Assembly: GCA_024509875.1 (NCBI GenBank)
Contig: JAMPIV010005015.1
Span: 992,001-1,056,000 of the forward strand
Direction of reading: 5' to 3'
DNA: 64,000 bases
DNA from: Oreohelix idahoensis
Taxonomy: Eukaryota; Mollusca; Gastropoda; Stylommatophora; Oreohelicidae
The stretch's first letter is position 1. Each line of letters starts with the position of its first letter. Positions 21,574-31,838 of this stretch are shown here, piece after piece. The notes beneath the pieces were generated by a model, which searched no databases, was not told the DNA's origin, and saw only the letters and a program-made list of their open reading frames with translations. The translations under genes and the position numbers were made by a program.

Positions 21574-22157
21574 TGTCTACGCCCACTTTCCTGTCATTTT
21601 TGCTCTTAATGGCTCGAATTCTGTCTTTGGTACCTGTCAATCTCGTTAGAGCTAAGCTATGCCCACCCTTTCGCACGTGCGAAGCGGCCGTTTCTGCTCT
21701 ATAGTCTTCTATGTAGGTATTCTTGGGGAAAACGGCGAATACCCAGGTCCTTTGATATAAGGAGGCCGGGGAACTCTCTGTCCTTTTATGTTGGGCCGTT
21801 ATCGTGTTTCATCTTGAGGGGACTGCGTAACGCTGGCCAAACTTCTGGCAACTTTTCTTACTGCATAAGGCCTTAGGTCTAAATACTCGGTACCATAATC
21901 TTTTAAGGATTCCTTGCTGCCTTAGAAATCGTTATAAGGTTGATAACCTATAACCAGATTTATAGTGCGGAAATTGAATTCCTTTGCTCGGTAAGCACAC
22001 CTATTTTTTAAAGTCTACTTATTGGGGAGCCGAGTTACTTTATAATATGACTAATACTTTGGGGTAAAGTAATTTTTGTGTGTGACCTGTGAGTTCCAAT
22101 TTTAGTCAGCAAACTACTAATTTTAACTACGCTTAAGAACTACGGCCAAGACAGTAA
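21574..22157. other. No recognisable gene
   Basis: Non-coding sequence upstream (in RTE terms) of the truncated RTE copy. It contains GC-richer stretches, but I recognise neither a coding motif nor a repeat shared with the rest of the window. Confidence 0.5.
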
Positions 22158-23112
<955 letters not shown>

Positions 23113-23114
23113 CC

Positions 23115-23929
23115 CTTAACATTTACCTATCTCTCAGGCGTACCTAACATTTATCTTTCTCTCAGGTGTACCTTACATTTACCTATCTTTCAGGAGTACC
23201 TGTCATTTACCTATCTCTCAGGTGTACCTAACAGTTACCAATCTCTCAGGCGTACCTAACATTTACTTTTCTCTCAGACGTACCTAACCATATCTTTCAG
23301 ACATTACTATCAATTACCATTCGCTCAGACGTACCTAACATTTACCTACTTCTCAGGCTTATCTATCATTCACCTATCTCTCAAGCGTTCCTAACATTTA
23401 TCTTTCTCTCAGGTGTACCTAACATTTACCTATCTCTCAGGTAAACTTAACATTTACCTTTCTCTCAGGTGTACCTAACATTTACCTATCTCTTAGGTGT
23501 ACGCAACATTTACCTATCTCTCAGGTGTATCTAACATTTACCTATCTCCTCGCATACCTAAAATTTACTTTTCTCTCAGGTGTACCTAACATTTATCTAC
23601 CGCTCAAGCGTACTTTTATTTACTTTTTTCTCAGACGCACTTAACATTTACTTACCTCTCAGGTGTACCTAACATTTACCTTTCTCTAAGGTGTACCTAA
23701 CATTTGCTTATTTCTAAGGCGTACCTAAAATTTACCTATCTCTCAGGCACCTAACGTTTACCTATCTCTCATGTGTACCTAACATTTACCTTTTTCTCAG
23801 GTGTACCTAACATTTACCTATCTCTCAGGTGTACCTAACATTTACCTTTCTCTCAAGTGTACTAAATACTTACCTATCTCTCAGACGTACCTAACATTTA
23901 CCTTTCTCTCAGGCGTACTAAATACTTAC
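23115..23929 (-). repeat. 28-bp minisatellite of 5' splice-site units
   Basis: About 29 imperfect units of 28 bp fill the segment. On the minus strand each unit reads (C/T)TGAGAGAAAG or GAGATAG followed by GTAAATGTTAGGTAC or GTAAGTATTTAGTAC, so nearly every unit contains an AAG|GTAAAT- or AAG|GTAAGT-type 5' splice site. The unit next to the exon is contiguous with the exon's own donor (23924-23929 as ACTTAC on plus). The last dozen exon bases share the unit's GAGAGAAAG, so the array looks like repeated duplication of the exon-intron junction. The two alternating unit types hint at higher-order amplification. There are no spacers, so it is not a CRISPR array. Confidence 0.9.
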
Positions 23930-24145
23930 CTTTCTCTCAAGCACCAAAAAATAAGGAATCATCAATATCGCTACGGCTTGCAGAAAACTCGTATTGTGTC
24001 CGTAGATCTTAGCTGCTCTTTGAATAGTTGCTTCGGCCTTCTCATATTCCTTTTCACTGTAGCGTACGGGGTATTTAGTAGGATACATATAATACTTGTC
24101 ACTGTCCGTAAAGTAGAAGAGAAAGGCGTTCATTACTGCAGTGAT
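23930..24145 (-). CDS. Probable 216-nt internal coding exon, membrane protein of unknown identity
   Basis: On the minus strand the segment begins after TTTATTTTCAG (24146 onward) and ends at GAGAGAAAG before GTAAGTATT. It is exactly 72 codons with no stop, and both boundaries are phase 0. The peptide starts with a hydrophobic stretch (ITAVMNAFLFYF). It continues with a charged, tyrosine-rich loop (about residues 14-50, including KYYMYPTKYPVRYSEKEYEK) and ends with a hydrophobic segment (SFLQAVAILMIPYFLVLERK). That is consistent with a loop between two membrane helices. I do not recognise the protein. No neighbouring exon is visible in the window. The flanking arrays duplicate its two splice junctions. 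Confidence 0.65.
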
Positions 24146-24547
24146 CTGAAAATAAACACACACACATAATACTTGTCACCGCCCGTAAAGTAGGAGAAAA
24201 GCGTTCATTACTGCAGTGATCTGAAAAGAAACACAAGCATATAATACTTGTCACTGCCCGTAAAGTAGTACAGAAATGCTTTAATTACTGCAGTGATCCG
24301 AATATAAACACACGAATATAATACTTGTCACTGCCCGTAAAGTAGATGAGAAAAGCGTTCATTACTGCAGTGGTCTGAAAATAAACGCAAGTATATAATA
24401 CTTGTCACTGCCTGTAAAGTAGTAGAGAAAAACGTTAATTACTGCAGTGATCTGAAAATAAACACTACTATGTTATACTTGTCACTGCCAGTAAAATAGT
24501 GGAGAAAGGCGTTCATTACTGCAATGATCTGAAAAGAAACACAAACA
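24146..24547 (-). repeat. 75-77-bp tandem array of 3' splice-site units
   Basis: Five further copies of the exon's 3' splice site and its first ~55 bases lie upstream of the exon (minus strand). The AG|ATCACTGCAGTAATGAACG-type boundaries fall at about 24220, 24297, 24374, 24451 and 24528, with spacings of 75, 77, 77, 77 and 77 bp from the real one at 24145. The copy at 24297 has CGG instead of CAG and is dead; the others keep AG. The array ends where the Tc1-like transposon's terminal repeat starts (24554). Confidence 0.9.
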
Positions 24548-24582
24548 TATATACTGAAGGACATTAAAAACGCACCACTATT

Positions 24583-24755
24583 ATATATAATAATAATAAT
24601 AGTTGCCCATCGCAAGCGAAGATGGCGACAGCTTCAGACTTGAGTTGTGAGACATCAGTGCCGTGATCTCATGTGGCTAATTAGTCCTATTTTGGCCCTA
24701 CAGGCCCTGCCACATACGGGGCACATATGGTTAGAGTCGATAGCAGTGTTGCTAC
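24583..24755 (-). mobile_element. LINE 3'-end fragment with C-terminal zinc finger
   Basis: On the minus strand a short frame encodes CPVCGRACRAKIGLISHMRSRH and a stop, a C2H2-type zinc finger found at the very C-terminus of several endonuclease-RT LINE families. It is followed by a 3' UTR and an ATT microsatellite tail (around 24583-24600). It lies between the left terminal repeat and the transposase of the Tc1-like element, so it inserted into that transposon or was captured with it. The upstream boundary is uncertain. Confidence 0.7.
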
Positions 24756-25027
24756 TAATATATATACTGATGCCGAGAAGCTGGAAAAGAAAGTGTGGGA
24801 ATGGATTTTCCCCGTGTTTGTCATGAGGTAGAGAGCGAATGGCTGCTGGAATGGAAAGTGCATGATTCAACCCACGGGTTTGTGTACAGACTACATGAAA
24901 ACAATGAAAGTTACACGTGCAACACGATTCCCAACAGCTATGACCCTGAAAATGTGTACTCGTTGTGGCAGTATACTCGGTATAAAAAGGCCGTTGAGAC
25001 AAAACACCCAGTACATGTGCTTGAAAT

Positions 25028-26040
25028 GCCACGACTATCTGAAAACGACCGCCAACGAGCCATTGGTATGTTCGAGACCGGAATGAGCTCGAGGGCCATT
25101 GCCAGAAGGATGAATTGCCACCACAGCACTATTGTACGTCTCAATGAACGTTACGGAACCACTGGCAGTGCCCGGGATAGACTTCGGAGTGGCCAACCAC
25201 GAGTTACTACCCCTGCGCAAGATCGTCATATTGTGCTGAGTCACCTAAGGAATCGTTCTCTCCCGGCAAATCAAACAGTAAGAAAAAATAGTGGGTACAC
25301 GTGGGCAAGTCTCTCGAATGACAGTCATACGACGACTCAGAGATACAGGCCTTACTGCAAGACGACCTTATGTTGGGCCAAACTTGACACACAGACATCG
25401 TCAGCAGCGCCTGCAATGGGCAGAGCAACATGTCAGATGGACTAGACTGCAGTGGAATGCTGTCCTTTTCACAGACGAGAGCAGATTCAACATATCCTTT
25501 GCTGATGGACGTATACGGATTTGGCGACGGTGTGGAGAGCGCTTTGCAGATTGCTGTGTTCGTCAGCACAACAGATTTGGAGGTGGCAGTATTCACATTT
25601 GGAGAGGATTCAGTTTTCATCATCGCTTGCCTCTTCACGACTTCCGTGGAAATGTTAATGCTGTGACATATCGAGATGAGGTTTTGGATGCATTGGTTGC
25701 TCCTGCGTTCACAAATTATCCAGACTTGCAGCTTCTCCAGCAGGATAACGCACGTGCGCACACCGCATGCATTATGCAGCAATATATACAGCAGCAGAGC
25801 ATTGTGGCGATTGATTGGCCTGCCCTATCACCAGACATGTCCCCTATAGAACATCTGTGGGACGAGCTTGGACGCAGAGTCTACAGGCAAAGTTCTCTAG
25901 CTAATCTGCAACAGTTCGAAGCTGCTCTTACACGTGAATGGGACTTGATTTCCCGGAATTTCCTTCAGAGACTTGTGCGTTCCATGCGGAGCCGCTGCCA
26001 AGCATGTTTGCAAGCACACGGTGGACATACCAGATACTGA
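25028..26040 (+). pseudogene. Tc1/Tc3-like transposase (DD34E), one frameshift
   Basis: The N-terminal part (from MPRLSENDRQRAIGMFETGM at 25028) is the paired helix-turn-helix DNA-binding domain. A frame change near 25275 leads into the 249-codon frame at 25291-26040. This has the catalytic triad of the DDE transposases: Asp in LFTDESRF, Asp in QQDNARAH and Glu in SPIEHLWDELGRR, with the 34-residue D-E spacing typical of Tc1. It ends near HGGHTRY. All catalytic residues remain; only the frameshift separates binding from catalytic domain. Confidence 0.92.
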
Positions 26041-26282
26041 GGATAGTGTGAATGAATTTTTTTATTGGTTGCATTTTTGGTTTTCTCTCTTGCCTGCACA
26101 GAATGCAATGAATTTCATAACAATCAAATGTACAAATTAATGACCAGCATGGATTCATAGGAAAATGAATAAAGATTCAAAATATGTAAACTTGTAAACA
26201 CTTATATATACATTTCACACTATGTTCCTGGATTATACAGATGGTGCGTTTCTAATGTGCTTCAGTATATAATAAATATGAC

Positions 26283-26330
26283 AACCCGTTTATGACAGTC
26301 TGTAGCTTTCGTCTTGTTGTTGTTTTTGTT
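26283..26330 (-). mobile_element. Short RTE remnant (tentative)
   Basis: The stretch CCCGTTTATGACAGTCTGTA followed by a TTGTTGTTG run resembles the antisense of the RTE C-terminal region (compare 12750-12800). It is only about 48 bp long, so chance or a related family is possible. Confidence 0.35.
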
Positions 26331-26654
26331 TTACATTAAAGATTTTAGATACATTAATTTGTATGCCAAGGTTTCCGTAAGCTGTCGTCCACAGACATGT
26401 CGGGGGTGCATCAATGGATTCTGTCGGGTCGTCTACTTCTTCTTTCGAACCCCGGGGATATTCGTCTTTTATTCTTGCATAAAATGGGGATATTGTGTGG
26501 GCTTTCTTGAAACCCCAGAGGACTTCAGCAACTCAACGGGCTCAGCTAGTGGAGGCAACACCAGACCCACTAATAAGAAACCTAAGGAATTGGATCACCC
26601 GTCATAAGAGAAACTTTCCCAGTCCAAGTGTTTCGCAGATTCACCCGTCATAAA
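26331..26654. other. No recognisable gene
   Basis: An open frame of 97 codons (26314-26607) crosses this stretch and ends just before a repeat, but shows no domain I recognise. Near 26595-26690 a roughly 46-bp unit beginning CACCCGTCATAA is duplicated once in tandem. Confidence 0.4.
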
Positions 26655-27285
26655 AGAGATCCAAAATTTCCAGACCAAGTGATTCGAGAGCATATAACCT
26701 AAATTGCTTGTGTCTATTCTAACCTGTGCGAGGATATTGTGTATTCCCAAAACTTTGTGGTAAGTGTAACAATTATTTTACGAATGTGAATGTGACCTGT
26801 TTCTTGTTAAGTGGTTATATATGAGGCTGGCAACCTTAACATGTGAAACTAGATATTCGTAAACCACTGCAGTAAACGCTGATTGTTTCTGGCTAGTCGT
26901 GAGGAAAACCGACTGCAGAGGTGACCCCAGACTCCGACTGGAGCAGTGATGAGTGATGATTACATCACATGTGCCTTACGTGTGTAATATCATTTTGTGA
27001 GATATATGTAACTTGTTAATGTTAGTTCAGGCACAAATCATTTTTAGCGCTGTCCAGACACATTTTCCCAGTTTAATACCCAAAAGATTATTGGTGAATT
27101 TTAATCATCTTCATTGGGCTACACTGTGTACTCAAGAATTTAATTCTTCTGAGAGATTAACATTGGTGGGTGGATAGCGAGAGGATGCGCTTGTTAAGCT
27201 TCCAACTCAGTGTACTTAGCAGAGGCATTTGTTCTTTCTATTTTGTCTAAAATGCTTGTGGTTACAAGCTATCAGACGGTTTGTG
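26655..27285 (+). repeat. Interspersed repeat M, plus-strand copy
   Basis: About 600 bp here reappears in inverted orientation at 49985-50585. Shared blocks include CCAAGTGATTCGAGAGCATA, AACCTGTGCGAGG, the TTCCCAAAACTTT...GGTAAGTGTAAC block, CTCATATATAACCACTTA in complement, and AACATTGGTGGGTGGA. The unit is non-coding. Its length and the position of a GGTAAGTG donor-like site near the start would suit an LTR or a leader exon, but I cannot define termini. Confidence 0.8.
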
Positions 27286-27310
27286 GTACTAACGTTTTAT
27301 GCCACTAAGC

Positions 27311-27370
27311 GTGAACGAACTTTATTTTCGAAGGGTTAAGAATTTGGCGCGCAGACCCGTCTAACATTCT
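27311..27370 (+). repeat. Short repeat of about 60 bp, copy 1
   Basis: The stretch with AAGGGTTAAGAATTTGGCGC and CAGACCCGTCTAACATTCT is closely matched at 44636-44697 (AAGGGTTGAGAATTGGGCAC, CAGGCCCGTCTGACATTCC). The two copies lie in unrelated contexts, so this is a dispersed short element with no known family that I can name. Confidence 0.7.
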
Positions 27371-27589
27371 GCCCTTTCACTCTCAGTTATCTTGCGTACT
27401 ATATCCTTTCATTCCCACATGTTACTTTAAGCATTAATTTAATTGCATGCAACATTATAAAGTTAACATAACAGCATTCATTTACAGTATGCAATCATAA
27501 TAAAAATGAGTAGTTTTTTTCAAACAAGAAAGTAATTGGAAAACAAAAAAATTAACTAATTAATTTTTAAAAATAAAATAAAATATCAC

Positions 27590-29226
27590 GTCGGGTTCTT
27601 AAGATATTTGTGAATAAATATATTTTTTGGGAAACCGTTATTTGCTCCGTTTCATTTTTACTATATAACTTATTAAAAATTAATAAAATGCAAAATAATT
27701 CTACTTTTTATACTGCTAAAAGATGCATGACATATGTTACGCTATTTTTCAAATAGTTACTGTATTTTGAAATAATTCTGAGCGAAATATGGCTTCTAGA
27801 AGTTGTAGAATCGGTATCGAAACCAGTGCCTCATGATCCAATCACGTGTCCGATCCCAGTTCCACCATAACAATATCCGTTGGACGTGAATGAACCATCA
27901 GAAAGTGATAGTTTACCTGCTTTAGAAACTAATTCTGACTCGGATTATATACCGGTGAATGATGGTGTTCACTTAATTAACCATTCAGAACTTTCAGATC
28001 TAATACGTGATCTCGCTCTTACCAAAGGACAAGCGGAATTACTCGGTTCCCGACTCAAAGAATGGAATCTTTTAGCGCCCAATACTCCGATATCTAAATT
28101 TCGTCATAGACACAGAGAACTTGTTCAATACTTTGAGATGGATGATGGCATTTGCTATTGCAAAGATGTAAACGGTCTAATGGTGCACCTCGGTCGTGAG
28201 CACATAGTCAACGAATGGCGACTTTTCATCGATTCTTCCAAGACTAGTCTAAAAGCCGTGTTATTGCATAACGGAAATTTATTTTCATCAATTCCAGTCG
28301 CCTACTCTGTTCATATGAAAGAAACTTATGACAATATGGCTATACTTTTGGCAAAAATAAAGTACAATGACTACCAATGGCGGATTTGTGGAGACCTAAA
28401 GGTCATTGCAATTCTCACGGGCATGCAGACTGGGTATACTAAATTTTGTTGCTTCCTATGTGAGTGGGACAGCCGCAACAGACAGGAACATTATGCAAGA
28501 AAGGTGTGGCCTATCAGGGATCGTATGCAGCTCTGGCATAAAAATGTAATACATGAGCCATTAGTTAACAAAGACGGCATCATTTTACCACCGTTACATA
28601 TAAAGTTGGGGCTCATGAAGAATTTCGTAAAAGCGTTAGATAAAACGAGCAAAGCTTTCACTTATCTTCGAGAAAAGTTTCCGCAAGTTAGCGATGCAAA
28701 GATAAAGGAAGGTATCTTTGTAGGACCTCAGATTAGGAAAGTTATTGCAGACAAACAATTCGAGAACTTGTTACATGGTAGTGAACTTCGCGCATGGATG
28801 GCATTCAAATCGATCGTCGATAACTTTCTGTGAAATCACAAATCTGTCGACTATGTGCATATTGTTAAGCAGTGCATAGATGCATACAGAATTATGGGCT
28901 GTAACATGTCCCTCAAAATCCATTTGCTTGATTCGCATCTTGACTTTTTCCCTGACAAACTTGGCGAAGTCAGCGATGAACATGGAGAACGATTCCATCA
29001 AGATATCGCCGTAATGGAATCACGCTATCAAGGACGGTGGAGTGTGACCATGCTTGCCGATTATTGTTGGATGCTTCATCGCGATGTACCACATGCCATT
29101 CACCGACGAAAGTCGACTGCAAAGAAATTCAAGCCTACATAACTGTTACACTTCTTGTATGAATGATGTTATAATACTTTATGCCTTGTTAAAAAACTTC
29201 AATTGCGTATTTCTAGAGATCCCGAC
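27590..29226 (+). mobile_element. Transposase-like element Z, copy 1
   Basis: A decayed single-gene element bounded by imperfect inverted ends: 27590-27619 begins GTCGGGTTCTTAAGATAT, and the complement of 29197-29226 begins GTCGGGATCTCTAGAAAT. The gene inside is homologous to that at 45613-47230. The start codon context (ATGGCTTCTAGAAGTTG at 27789) matches the other copy's first residues. It then jumps to the region encoding KPVPHDPI, so about 120 codons including the cysteine-rich N-terminus have been deleted. Confidence 0.7.
27880..29142 (+). pseudogene. Unnamed transposase-like protein, copy 1
   Basis: A 317-codon frame, then an in-frame TGA at 28831-28833 (GG(T/A) in the other copy) and a further 100 codons to 29142. 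Conserved blocks shared with copy 2: ELSDLIRDL, FIDSSKTSLKAVLLHNGN, CGDLKVI, a C-x2-C-x-WDSR motif (FCCFLCEWDSRNR), LPPLHIKLGLMKNFVKAL, GPQIRK, GCNMSLKIH, EHGERFHQDI and YQGRW...ADYCW. The acidic positions in FIDSSK, GDLK and HGERFH are candidates for an RNase-H-fold DDE triad, with the CxxC as a zinc insertion; that is inference. The cysteine-rich N-terminus of copy 2 is missing. Confidence 0.75.
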
Positions 29227-29229
29227 CTG

Positions 29230-29770
29230 ATAGAGAAAAACGGTTTGCAGATTTAAAAACAGCGCATTAAAATTGACCAGAAAAACATAGAAATGTTAGA
29301 GAAAGAAAAAAAAAGTTTTTTTTTGTTAGTCAGTGTAATTAAAAATAAAATAAAATAAACAAAACAATAAATAAATAAAATAAATAAATTCTGTATACCG
29401 ACACTCACTCATGCGGTCAAAACGTCTATAATTAATCTGTATTTTTGAATGTGTCATCAATCATCACTACAAATATTACATAAACACATTCTCGCTTATA
29501 TCCAAACATTCTTGGTGGAAAATGAAATAATAATAATCTTTCTTACGCACTTCTGTAGCAGGAAAAGTCTTTGAGCAGTTTAAATTTTAAAAAATTTGTA
29601 TCTGCTTATTCTCATATACCTCATCCTATTTAAGCAAACGAAAACATTCACATTTCTAAAGCACAGTGGTATGCGGGTACATTCTCACATACATTACATT
29701 ATATAATAATATTGCATTGATATAAAACAAATTATTCACATTTAAAAAATTTTAAAAAAACGAGCGGAAG
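29230..29770. other. No recognisable gene
   Basis: Very AT-rich sequence with A- and T-rich runs (for example around 29305 and 29345). It probably holds the 3' UTR of the L2-like LINE from about 29700 upward. No other motif is visible. Confidence 0.5.
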
Positions 29771-29788
29771 AGGAAAAGAAATGTTGAC

Positions 29789-31195
29789 CTATGGATGAGA
29801 TGTGGACAGGCAAACGCTGTTTCTATGGGGGTAGATATCAGTGTTGAGGAAGTGTTTGAAAAGTGCTTTGTCAAATGAATATTGTGAAGGTAGGCTTTTT
29901 AGGTGGTGTGGAAGGCTGTTCCACAAGTAGGCTCCAGAGTAGGCTAGACTCTTTTTGAACAGGTCGATCCTAGGTTTGGGCAGGCATAACTGATGTAATT
30001 GTTGCCCCTCGCTTCTACTGGTTTGAAACAATGATCGTACGGCGGGGCATTCATAGATAGAATAGTGTCAAGCAGCTTGACTTTGTTGTAGAGAAGACGT
30101 TTTTTTAGGGACAGTATTTTGGGTTCTTTTCGTGTCTTTGTGTGCGGTATCGTGCGATTATCGGTGATCAGACGTACTGCTCTCTTATGCAGGGAGTGCA
30201 GTCTCTTTGAGGTGGGAGCAGGGCAACCATCCCATAGTGTAGAGCAGTAATCTAGATGTGTCTGTATATGTGAGGTGTAGAACAATAGTCTAGTGTCTGC
30301 GTCTAAGAAGTGTTTTATTTTGGCTAGATGAGACGTCTTTTGAGCTAAGTGTTTGGTTAAATTCCGTACATGGGAGTTCCACGTTCTGGTCAATCGTGAT
30401 CCCTAGGACATTTTGTTCTGTTACATGTTCAATTTGTATTGATTCCGCGTGTAGCTGTAGCGATCTTTTGGTGCAGTTTATGAGTTTCTGTCTGGTGATA
30501 ATCAACATAGATTTCGTTTTTGCTGTGTTTACTGGCATACAATTCATATTACTCCATTTTGTTAGATTGTTTACATCGCTTTTGCGAAGATTAGGGGCCC
30601 AAGAAAAGAACCCTGCGGTACTCCTGCATCTATCTTCGAGAAATCTGATATCAAGTTGTTGAGAAGCACTAACTGTTGTCGATCTGCCAGGAATGATTTG
30701 ATGGTGTTTAGTGGATTAGGGCCTATTCTGAGGGTTTCCAACTTTTGAACCAAGATAGTGTGGTCAATCATGTCAAGTGCTTTTTTGATGTCAACAAAAA
30801 CAGCACTACCTAATTTTCCATCATTTACTTTCGATAGCCAGTTGTCTGCCATTTTGGTGAGAGTTGTGTGACAGGAATGTTTGTGTCTGAAACCTGACTG
30901 GCTCTCAATGAGCAGTTTGTTTGTTGTTAAGTGTTGAAATGTAGTGTTGTAAATGTGTTTCTCTAGTGGTTTTGAAAGAGATGATATAAGGGATATTGGT
31001 CTGTAATCATTGGGATCGCTATGTGAGCCAGATTTATAGAGAGGATACACTTTGGCAGATTTAAATGCTGTGGGGAAGTAGTTGTGTGCAATACATTGGT
31101 TGTACACATAGGTTAAGGAGTCGCAAATGATGTGTGCAGCGTAACGTAGAATCGTATTGCTGATACCATCAAGCCCAGATGAATTGTTGTTTTTT
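29789..31195 (-). pseudogene. L2/CR1-like reverse transcriptase, catalytic block deleted
   Basis: From the N-terminal side: LALKNNNSSGLDGISNTILR (31203 down), YKSGSHSDPNDYRPISLIS, QSGFRHKHSCHTTL, VFVDIKKALDMIDH (first palm Asp), and GVPQGSFLGPLIF. The sequence then jumps near 30585 to WSNMNCMPVN, so about 50 residues with the YADD motif are gone. The thumb and C-terminal end follow in two frames (HLDYCSTLWDG, LHKRAVRLI, and LWNSLPHHLK near the end). At least three frame changes and the deletion make it non-functional. Confidence 0.85.
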
Positions 31196-31229
31196 AATGC
31201 CAAGATAATATACAGAGGTCCAAAAAAGT

Positions 31230-31805
31230 ATGTACATGTGCTTCATTGACTATAAGAAGGCTTTTGACAGAGTCCATATTGAGAAAATAATTGAATGCCT
31301 CGAAGACATAGGTATTGATGGAAAAGATACAAGAATACTCAGTAACCTTTATTGGGAGCAAACTACCACAGTAAGATCGGGAAAGAATTATTCACCATAC
31401 ATAGACATAAAAAGAGGTGTCAGACAAGGTTGTGTGATGTCCCCCTGCCTATTTAATTTATACACCGAAACAATTTTCAAACAGATACAGGAAATACCAG
31501 GACTGAACATCTGTGGAAGGTCAATAAACAACCTTAGATATGCAGATGATACCGTGTTGTTAGCTGAAAGCGAACAGGAGTTACAAGAGCTAGTGAAGCA
31601 AGTGAACAGTATAAGTCATGAATATGGACTCGACATTAATATTGAGAAAACAAAAACTATGATAATTAGCAAAACAGATGATAAAACCACATTAAAGATA
31701 AGCGTAAATGGGAAAATCCTGGAACAAGTCAAGAGCTACGTATATCTTGGTCATATAATAACAGAAGATGGCAGATGTGAAACAGAAATCAAGAAGAGAA
31801 TATGA
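31230..31805 (+). pseudogene. LINE X reverse transcriptase fragment
   Basis: The 191-codon frame begins inside the RT at CFIDYKKAFDRVH (first palm Asp) and includes GVRQGCVMSPCLFNLYTE and the YADDTVLLAESE block with both catalytic Asp residues. It continues with YGLDINIEKTKTM and the YVYLGHIITEDG thumb motif. A stop at 31803 (IKKRI, then TGA) and then the RTE insertion end it. The N-terminal RT and the endonuclease are absent through 5' truncation. Confidence 0.88.
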
Positions 31806-31838
31806 ATGGCCAAAGCTAGATTCAATAACATGAAACAT

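Larger units (their letters stand above)
24552..26267 (+). mobile_element. Tc1/Tc3-like DNA transposon
   Basis: Terminal inverted repeats lie at 24554-24577 (CTGAAGGACATTAAAAACGC...) and 26242-26265 (complement begins CTGAAGCACATTAGAAACGC), bounded by TA dinucleotides at 24552-24553 and 26266-26267. Inside is a transposase with one frame change near 25275. A piece of LINE 3' end sits between the left repeat and the gene. The element has inserted into the end of the splice-acceptor array, so it is younger than at least part of that array. Confidence 0.92.

Noticed and set aside
23115..24547. CRISPR-like array (regular ~28-bp repeats)
   Set aside because: The units are contiguous without spacers, vary between copies and sit in an animal genome next to an exon. 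It is a minisatellite derived from a splice junction.
26314..26607. 97-codon frame ending just before repeat M
   Set aside because: No recognisable domain, no splice signals and no second copy in the window. I could not decide between chance and a decayed polyprotein end.
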